Below, piece by piece: positions 5,989 through 12,182 of a DNA stretch of 14,514 nucleotides. This DNA comes from Candidatus Dojkabacteria bacterium UBA3081. Lineage in GTDB: Bacteria; Patescibacteriota; Dojkabacteria; SC72. The stretch's first letter is position 1, and every line of letters begins with the position of its first letter. The DNA lies in assembly GCA_002366615.1 (NCBI GenBank), contig DFBL01000025.1, positions 1 to 14,514 on the forward strand, read 5' to 3'. Under the pieces are notes generated by a model, which ran no database searches, was not told where the DNA came from, and saw only the letters and a program-made list of their open reading frames with translations. The translations under genes and the position numbers were made by a program.

Positions 5989-8900
5989 ATGTTTAATCAT
6001 TTACATCTGCATTCAGAGTATTCTCTGTTGGATGCAACAATTAGATTACCAGAATTGGTAGAGAAACTTCAACAAAGGGGTATGAAGGCTTGTGCCTTAA
6101 CAGACCATGGGGTTATGTATGGGGTATTGAAGTTCAAAAATATTATGAAGGAGGCTGGTTTAAAGCCCATTATTGGTTGTGAGATATATGTAGCTCCAAG
6201 AGGAAGGGATAAAAAGGAGTATGGAATTGATAATAAGTTTTTTCATCTAGTTTTGTTAGCGAAGAATTTAGAGGGTTACAAGAACCTGGTTAAGATTGTT
6301 AGTCTTGGTCATATGGAGGGCTTTTACTACAAACCAAGAGTTGATATTGAAACACTTTCTAAATATTCAAAAGGATTAATTGCTCTCTCAGCCTGTCTTG
6401 CAGGCCCTATTTCTAAACCTATTCTAGAGGGTAACAAGAAATTAGCATTAGAGAACGCAAAAAAATATTCAGAAGTTTTTAAGGATTCCTTCTACATTGA
6501 ATTACAAAGAAATGGTATGGAGGAGCAGGAGATAGTTAATGAAGGTTTGTTAAAGATATCAAAAGAGCTTAAACTTCCACTTGTTGCCGCGTGTGATTCC
6601 CACTATTTAAACAGGGAAGATGCAGAGATACAAGAGATACTATGGTGTATAGGGGATGGGAAGACATGGGATGATCCAGAGAGAAGAAGAATGCCAACTA
6701 ATGAATTCTATGTTAAGACCTCCCAGGAGATGGAAGAGCTTTTCGCAGATATTCCCCAAGCAATTGAGAATACTCAAAAGATTGTAGATATGATAGAGGA
6801 TTTTGATATTACATTTGGTAGGGTAGAACCTCATTTCCTAGATTTACCTAAAGATGAAACTTCAACTACATATCTTAGGAAATTAACTATGGAGGGTGCT
6901 AAGCGTAAGTATGGAAAGATTACAAAAGGATTAAAGGAGAGGATAGAGTATGAATTAAAGATAATAGAGGATAAGAGATATAGTGATTACTTTCTTGTCG
7001 TTAGGGATTTTACTACCTTTTGTAGAGACAATGGAATTGTAGTGGGAATGAGAGGTTCGGGTTGTGGCTCTGTTGTTGCATACTGTGTTGATATTACAGA
7101 TATAGAGCCTATTTCTTGGGAGTTGTATTTTGAAAGATTTTTAAATCCTGAAAGAGATTCACCTCCAGACTTTGATATAGATATAGCAGATGCAAGAAGA
7201 GATGAGCTTTTGGATTACACAATAAAAAAATATGGGATTGAGAATGTAAAACAGATTGGTACTTTTAGTAAATTACAAACACGTCAAGCGATTAAAGATG
7301 TAGGAAGGGTATTAGGTGTAGACCTATCTGTAACGGACAAATTGGCAAAGATGGTAGAGATAGTGTTTGGGAAATCCAAGGGTATTGATTACATGATAGA
7401 GCATAATCCAGAGTTTGCTGAAATTATTAATTCTTCAGAAACTAACAAGAGGTTAGCTCAAATTGTACGAAGAGTTGCAGGTATATGTAGAGGAACTTCT
7501 ACCCATGCCTGTGGAATAATTGTTACCCCCAAACCTGTTGTTAATTACTGTCCAATACAAAGAGATTCTCATGGTGGAGGTATAGGAATGACACAGTTTG
7601 AAATGTCAGATATAGAGTATGTAGGATTAATGAAGTTTGATTTTTTAGGTCTTAGAAATCTCAATGTCGTAGGTGAAGCAGTTAAGAAAATTAAAGCTGA
7701 TAAAGATATTGAGATAGATCTGTTAACATTAGATCCCAATGACAGGGAAACATATCAAACCATTCAAAGTGGACACACTGTAGGAATCTTCCAAATGGAA
7801 AGCGAAGGGATGAGAAGTGCCATTAGGAAGTTAAAACCTCAAACCCAGGAAGATATCTGCTACCTTCTTGCAGCGTATAGACCTGGACCGATGCAGTATA
7901 TCTCTGAGTATGTAGCTGTTAAAAAGGGTAGACAGGAGCCAGATTATGTATTTCCAGAACTTAAACCCATTTTAGAGGTAACAAATGGAGTAATAACCTA
8001 CCAAGAGCAGGTAATGAAGATTGCACAAGTTGTAGCTGGGTATACCCTAGGAGCTGCAGATTTGTTACGAAGAGCAATGGGTAAGAAGAAAATGGAAATA
8101 ATGAAGAAGGAGAAGCCTAAATTTCTTAAGGGAGCTAAAAAGAATGGATTTGATAAGAAAGAGAGTGAAAGGTTATGGAACAAACTAGTACAATTTGCTA
8201 ACTACGGATTTAACAAAGCACATAGCGCATCTTATGCAACTATTGCATATTGGACTGCATATCTTAAAACACACTATCCACTCGAATTTATGGCTGCTCT
8301 TTTAGAGGGGGACTTAGATAACTTTGAGAGAGTAATTAAGGATTTAAATGAATGTGAAAGGTTAGGTATTGATGTATTACCTCCTACAATTAACAAAAGT
8401 AAGGTATTTTTTACAATCGAGGGAGAGAGTGGTATTAGATTTGGATTAGGTGGAATAAAAAATATTGGTCAAGATATTATGGAAGCTATTGTAAAAGAGA
8501 GAAAAGAAAATGGTGAGTACAAAAACTTAGATGATTTTGTTGAAAGGACTCATAAAAAGGGTATTCAAAAAAGAGCAATAGAGTATTTAATAATGTCGGG
8601 AACAATGGATGAATTCGGGGAAAGAAATGCCCTCCTTACTGCTCTTCCTTCTGTTTTTGAAGGTATTAAGAAAAGCTCTTCTTCTAGAAGTGTTGGACAG
8701 ATAGATATATTTTCTCTTTCTCAAGATGGTACAGGAGCATCTATACAAACTAAAGAGACTCCACTACCTGAAGTTGAAAAAGCTCCTAAGTATGAAGTTT
8801 TACAATGGGAGAAAGATCTCTTAGGTTTGTACTTCTCAAGTCATCCTCTTGATAATTTACAAACTTTCTTTGATTCAAAAAAGAGTGTTTCTCTTAAAGA

Positions 8901-9384
8901 GGCTTTGGAGAAGAAAAATAATGAACAGGTAGTTATTGGTGTAATGGTTAGTAAGATTAGAAAGATTACTACTCGAAAGGGTGATGTTATGGCATTTCTA
9001 AAAGTTGAAGATAAGTCCGCTCTTTCTGATGTAATAGTATTTCCTAAGATATATCAAGGGGTTAGAGAGGTATTACAAACTGGTAAACCTATGCTTTTAG
9101 TGATAAGAGTTTCAGTAAAAGATAATGAGAAGAGTTTAATTATGCAACAGGGTAAATATATTGATGAATCTAAATATGGTGATAATTTTGATGGTATTAC
9201 ATTTAGGATTAGAGATTCCCATACTCAAGATGAAGTTAAAAAGCTTAAGGAATATATAGCGAAATCAGAGGGGGAGACTCCTGTAAGAATAGTGGTTAGT
9301 AATGGGCATGGAAACAAGAGTGTACTTTTGGATAAAAAGATTGATATGAATGGTGAAACAAAGAAGTGGCTGAGAAGGTTCTAG
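5989..9384 (+). CDS. dnaE: DNA polymerase III alpha subunit (replicative polymerase)
   Basis: The protein has 1131 aa, near the usual 1150. It copies the chromosome as the catalytic subunit of the replisome. A PHP domain covers about 1-210 with what look like complete metal ligands: H6-x-H8, D15, TDH (H40), E65, H86, C136 and DSH (D203, H205). The C-family palm has PDFDID (393-398) and KFDFLG (Asp551) as acidic active-site residues, and RPGPMQYI lies in the fingers. A helix-hairpin-helix region is at roughly 800-870, and QIDIF (904-908) fits the beta-clamp binding motif. The OB fold is at about 978-1055, with a short C-terminal domain after it. ATG 5989 is the start because an in-frame TGA lies 12 nt upstream. 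It has no Shine-Dalgarno sequence. The intact PHP domain may supply 3'-5' proofreading. uvrC follows at once. Confidence 0.98.
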   Translation: MFNHLHLHSEYSLLDATIRLPELVEKLQQRGMKACALTDHGVMYGVLKFKNIMKEAGLKPIIGCEIYVAPRGRDKKEYGIDNKFFHLVLLAKNLEGYKNLVKIVSLGHMEGFYYKPRVDIETLSKYSKGLIALSACLAGPISKPILEGNKKLALENAKKYSEVFKDSFYIELQRNGMEEQEIVNEGLLKISKELKLPLVAACDSHYLNREDAEIQEILWCIGDGKTWDDPERRRMPTNEFYVKTSQEMEELFADIPQAIENTQKIVDMIEDFDITFGRVEPHFLDLPKDETSTTYLRKLTMEGAKRKYGKITKGLKERIEYELKIIEDKRYSDYFLVVRDFTTFCRDNGIVVGMRGSGCGSVVAYCVDITDIEPISWELYFERFLNPERDSPPDFDIDIADARRDELLDYTIKKYGIENVKQIGTFSKLQTRQAIKDVGRVLGVDLSVTDKLAKMVEIVFGKSKGIDYMIEHNPEFAEIINSSETNKRLAQIVRRVAGICRGTSTHACGIIVTPKPVVNYCPIQRDSHGGGIGMTQFEMSDIEYVGLMKFDFLGLRNLNVVGEAVKKIKADKDIEIDLLTLDPNDRETYQTIQSGHTVGIFQMESEGMRSAIRKLKPQTQEDICYLLAAYRPGPMQYISEYVAVKKGRQEPDYVFPELKPILEVTNGVITYQEQVMKIAQVVAGYTLGAADLLRRAMGKKKMEIMKKEKPKFLKGAKKNGFDKKESERLWNKLVQFANYGFNKAHSASYATIAYWTAYLKTHYPLEFMAALLEGDLDNFERVIKDLNECERLGIDVLPPTINKSKVFFTIEGESGIRFGLGGIKNIGQDIMEAIVKERKENGEYKNLDDFVERTHKKGIQKRAIEYLIMSGTMDEFGERNALLTALPSVFEGIKKSSSSRSVGQIDIFSLSQDGTGASIQTKETPLPEVEKAPKYEVLQWEKDLLGLYFSSHPLDNLQTFFDSKKSVSLKEALEKKNNEQVVIGVMVSKIRKITTRKGDVMAFLKVEDKSALSDVIVFPKIYQGVREVLQTGKPMLLVIRVSVKDNEKSLIMQQGKYIDESKYGDNFDGITFRIRDSHTQDEVKKLKEYIAKSEGETPVRIVVSNGHGNKSVLLDKKIDMNGETKKWLRRF

Positions 9385-9392
9385 GGTATAAT
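9383..9392 (+). promoter_or_regulatory. -10 element AGGGTATAAT of uvrC, predicted leaderless start
   Basis: The decamer is identical to that at 461-470 and is again 5 nt before the start codon (GTG 9398). Its first two bases are the last two of the dnaE stop codon (TAG 9382-9384), so the promoter is fused to the end of dnaE. No -35 hexamer is convincing. Confidence 0.6.
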
Positions 9393-9397
9393 ATGGG

Positions 9398-10870
9398 GTG
9401 GATAGTAAATTAGAAATAAAAATAGAGGCTTTACCAGAGGTTTGTGGTGTATACAAATTTTTAGATTCTAATGGAAAGATTTTGTATATTGGGAAGGCAA
9501 TAAATCTAAAAAAAAGAGTACAATCATACTTTCAAAAAGATAACTACGAGAGAGCACGTATAAGGCAGATGATGCCCTATGTCTCTGATATACAGATAAT
9601 AGAGACTAACAATGAAATAGAGGCTTTAATACTTGAGTCTGCATTAGTAAAAAAAAATCAGCCACTCTTTAACACAGATTTAAAGGATGATAAATCATAT
9701 GCGTGGATATATATAAATAATAAGGATAAGTTTCCAACTGTAAAAATTGTAAGAAGTCTAAAAAAAGGAGAGTATGAAAAAGGGAAACTCTTTGGTCCAT
9801 ATCCGAGTGGATTGGTTGTCAAACGAGTGTACTCATATTTAAGAAAACTCTATCCTTTTTGTACTTGTAAAAACAACGATTGTGCCTCATCTTTGTACTT
9901 CCATATAGGACTATGTCCTGGACCGTACGCAGGAGCAATATCAGAAGAAGATTACAGGGAGAATATAAATAACATTATTAAATTTCTTTCAGGTAAGAAA
10001 AGGGGACATATTAAGAGTTTGGCAAAGACAATGGAGAGATATTCAAAGAATGAAGAGTTTGAAAAGGCTGCTGTTTTAAGAGATAGAATAAAGGATTTAA
10101 AATATATTGGTCAGGATATTGGTTTTACATATTACGATGATACAGAATCATATAAAAGTAGAAGAGTTAAAGCTAGGAAAAGAAGTTTTGATTCACTCTC
10201 TATTGATTTAGGTATATCAAAGTTAAGTAGAATTGAATGCTATGACATATCAAATATACAGGGTAAATATGCTTACGGTTCTATGGTTGTAGCAGTAGAT
10301 GGTGTTTTGGAGAGATCTAAGTATAGGATTTTTAAAATCAAAGGTAGTTCTACCCCTGATGATTTTAGAATGTTAAAAGAGGTATTAGAGAGAAGATTTA
10401 AGGGTAATGAGCCATTCCCAGATTTAGTATTAATTGATGGAGGTAAAGGACAGGTATCCTCTGCAATGAATATTATTTTCCAAGGTATTAATATTGTAGG
10501 TATTTCTAAGGGAAAACACCTAAAGAGAAAAGGGAGGAGGATAAAGGATGAATTTTGGATTGTAAGAGATGGAAAGATATACAGTATAAATATTGAGAAT
10601 CCTGAGATATTGATAGATTTAAGAAATGAGGCTCATAGATTTGCAATTACACATTACCGTAAGAGAAGTATCAAAGAGGCTAGGAAGTCAGTATTAGATA
10701 GTATTGAGGGAGTAGGTGAAAAAAGAAAGAGGATTTTACTAAAAGAGTTTAAGGATATTAAGGGGATAAGGAATGCTAGTTTAGAAGATATAAATAGTGT
10801 GATTAAAAATAGTAAGGTTTCAAAAAGAATTAAGGATAATTTAGCTAATTATCAGCATCCCAAGGTTTAA
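9398..10870 (+). CDS. uvrC: UvrABC nucleotide excision repair endonuclease subunit C
   Basis: UvrC makes the two cuts on either side of a DNA lesion after UvrA/UvrB recognition. At 490 aa it is compact (about 600 is usual), with the shortening mainly between the UVR and C-terminal nuclease regions. In order: GIY-YIG nuclease (GVY 17-19, YIG 30-32, R40, E80) for the 3' cut; a Cys-bearing segment 155-177; a UVR motif at about 205-238 that binds UvrB; an RNase H-like nuclease (YDISNIQG with D283, IDGGKGQ with D347, HRFAITHYRKRS with H413/H419) for the 5' cut; and helix-hairpin-helix at about 433-485. The Fe-S-type Cys set has C155, C157, C162 and C173, but the usual final Cys of 'CPxPC' is Tyr177. 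GTG is taken as start because the GIY-YIG domain begins about 12 residues later. The 3' end overlaps the convergent gene by 26 nt. Confidence 0.97.
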   Translation: MDSKLEIKIEALPEVCGVYKFLDSNGKILYIGKAINLKKRVQSYFQKDNYERARIRQMMPYVSDIQIIETNNEIEALILESALVKKNQPLFNTDLKDDKSYAWIYINNKDKFPTVKIVRSLKKGEYEKGKLFGPYPSGLVVKRVYSYLRKLYPFCTCKNNDCASSLYFHIGLCPGPYAGAISEEDYRENINNIIKFLSGKKRGHIKSLAKTMERYSKNEEFEKAAVLRDRIKDLKYIGQDIGFTYYDDTESYKSRRVKARKRSFDSLSIDLGISKLSRIECYDISNIQGKYAYGSMVVAVDGVLERSKYRIFKIKGSSTPDDFRMLKEVLERRFKGNEPFPDLVLIDGGKGQVSSAMNIIFQGINIVGISKGKHLKRKGRRIKDEFWIVRDGKIYSINIENPEILIDLRNEAHRFAITHYRKRSIKEARKSVLDSIEGVGEKRKRILLKEFKDIKGIRNASLEDINSVIKNSKVSKRIKDNLANYQHPKV

Positions 10871-11951
10871 TGTTTTCAACAATATATTCTAACAAGGGGC
10901 TATTTTCTTCGGTTGATGAAATAACGTATACAATAGAGTTAAATGTATTTGGTATGGTATAACTAACTAAAATAGTTTCTCCTGCTGATATAGTAGATTT
11001 AAGACCTAGGTTACTTCCAAAAGAGATTGGTATACTGTTAATGACACCATATTCTACCTCCTCGTTACTTTTTGTTTCGCAATAGTCATTTAAAATATAG
11101 TCAAGCTCTTTACTTTTCCAAAAGCCTGAGGGATATATCTCTATAATTTCATTACTTCCCATTTTTTGGAAGGATACAGCTCTAAGTTCGTCCATATTTG
11201 TAGGTGAGTATTTAATTATATACTCTTTAGGAATTTGAATCTTCCAGGGGTAATCAGGTAGTAAATCCTGTTTCTCACTTGTAGCCATTAACATTTCTCT
11301 TTCGATTTCTTCTTGAACTAAAGATGCCAGAGCACTTCTAGCATCCTCTTGAGTAATCGTTTCGTACCACACATCATTAAATTTAGAGTATATACGTAAT
11401 CCTTTACCATCCTTAATCCAGTACTGCCCATATTTTTTATCTCCAGTGCCTTTAGGTATACTTTGTATATACTCCCATCCTAGCTCTTTTAACACTTCAA
11501 AATAGTATTCCTCAAGCTCTTCACTTGTTGTTTGAGGGGGTAGAGTATATGCAGAATTACCATTAGCTAAAAATTCTTTTACAACAGGATCATCCATATT
11601 ATTTTGAAACAGGAATTCTGAATTTTTATAACTTGGTAATTCTTGAAAACCTAATACATTCGTTATTATGTACTCTTTTTCTCCATAGGCATTCTCTCTA
11701 AGAAAGAGGATATATTTAAATGATAGATAGAATATTCCTGTAATAATTAGTAAAAGGAATGGAATAATTAAATATTTCTGATTCTGTTTTCTTCTTCTAC
11801 GATTACCATATCTTGTTTGTTTTTTTGTAAATATGTTCTTAACTTTAAATTTTGCTTTCCTTCTCCTATTTATACTTTGAGTTTTACCTTTAGGCATTCT
11901 AATAGGGCTAGCTACTTTCCTCTTAGGTTTTTTCTTAAAAATCTTTTTCAT
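10845..11951 (-). CDS. Single-pass membrane protein with highly basic cytoplasmic tail, function unknown
   Basis: I do not recognise the family (368 aa). The first 60 residues hold 27 Lys/Arg and no Asp or Glu, including RRRK (29-32) and RRRRK (51-55). A membrane helix follows at about 61-84 (LIIPFLLLIITGIFYLSFKY). The outer part (about 90-368) is of mixed alpha/beta character and includes EELEEYYFEVLKELGWEYIQ at about 145-164, a pattern seen in small bacterial surface proteins with a 'YY..L...GW' core. By the positive-inside rule the tail is cytoplasmic; binding nucleic acid or acidic lipid is inference. It is monocistronic, with a strong promoter and a -10 box 8 nt from ATG 11951. Its last 26 nt overlap the end of uvrC on the other strand. 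Confidence 0.85.
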   Translation of the reverse strand: MKKIFKKKPKRKVASPIRMPKGKTQSINRRRKAKFKVKNIFTKKQTRYGNRRRRKQNQKYLIIPFLLLIITGIFYLSFKYILFLRENAYGEKEYIITNVLGFQELPSYKNSEFLFQNNMDDPVVKEFLANGNSAYTLPPQTTSEELEEYYFEVLKELGWEYIQSIPKGTGDKKYGQYWIKDGKGLRIYSKFNDVWYETITQEDARSALASLVQEEIEREMLMATSEKQDLLPDYPWKIQIPKEYIIKYSPTNMDELRAVSFQKMGSNEIIEIYPSGFWKSKELDYILNDYCETKSNEEVEYGVINSIPISFGSNLGLKSTISAGETILVSYTIPNTFNSIVYVISSTEENSPLLEYIVENIKPWDADN

Positions 11952-11959
11952 ATATATTC

Positions 11960-11988
11960 ATTATAATTTCGATGTAGTAGAATTTCAA
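11960..11988 (-). promoter_or_regulatory. Strong sigma70-type promoter of the basic-tail membrane protein gene
   Basis: On the minus strand TTGAAA (11983-11988), a 17-nt spacer and TATAAT (11960-11965) form a near-consensus promoter. The -10 box ends 8 nt before ATG 11951, so the mRNA should have a leader of 0-2 nt. This is the best -35/-10 pair in the window and anchors the interpretation of the other starts. Confidence 0.75.
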
Positions 11989-12012
11989 TTAGAATATTTA
12001 GTATAGTATAAT
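11984..12012 (+). promoter_or_regulatory. Promoter of tRNA-Gln
   Basis: TTCAAT (11984-11989), a 17-nt spacer and TATAAT (12007-12012) precede tRNA-Gln, with the predicted start near 12019, about 6 nt before the mature 5' end. The -35 box overlaps the -35 box of the divergent promoter on the minus strand, so the two polymerases would compete for the site. Confidence 0.6.
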
Positions 12013-12024
12013 ACATTCTGTATA

Positions 12025-12095
12025 TGCGGGATCGTCTAATGGTAGGACACCGGCCTTTGAAGCCGAGAATCATAGTTCGAATCTATGTCCCGCAA
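12025..12095 (+). tRNA. tRNA-Gln (anticodon UUG)
   Basis: Acceptor stem TGCGGGA pairs with TCCCGCA, with the U1-A72 pair typical of tRNA-Gln. The D arm is GTCT-AATGGTA-GGAC. The anticodon stem is CCGGC/GCCGA (one mismatch at its outer end) around the loop CTTTGAA, giving anticodon TTG. The variable loop is short, and the T arm CATAG-TTCGAAT-CTATG is fully paired. The discriminator is A, and CCA is not encoded (ATTTTC follows). It stands alone between a divergent and a co-directional protein gene. Confidence 0.94.
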
Positions 12096-12102
12096 TTTTC
12101 AT

Positions 12103-12132
12103 TTGACATAGTAATTTCATTCAGCATATATT
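12103..12132 (+). promoter_or_regulatory. Promoter of the DUF3160 gene
   Basis: A perfect TTGACA (12103-12108), an 18-nt spacer and TATATT (12127-12132) lie 8 nt after tRNA-Gln. Transcription would start near 12139, giving a leader of about 44 nt that is very rich in U and A and holds no Shine-Dalgarno sequence. This differs from the leaderless promoters elsewhere in the window. Confidence 0.6.
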
Positions 12133-12182
12133 ATATTAAGGCTTTTTAAGTTCTTAATAATTTTTTTTAACCTTCCTTTTCA

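Noticed and set aside
12146..12168. TTAAG-TT-CTTAA palindrome followed by TAA and eight T, as a terminator of tRNA-Gln
   Set aside because: The stem has at most four or five mostly A-T pairs with a loop that is too small, in a very AT-rich stretch; it also lies downstream of the DUF3160 promoter, where a terminator would block that gene.
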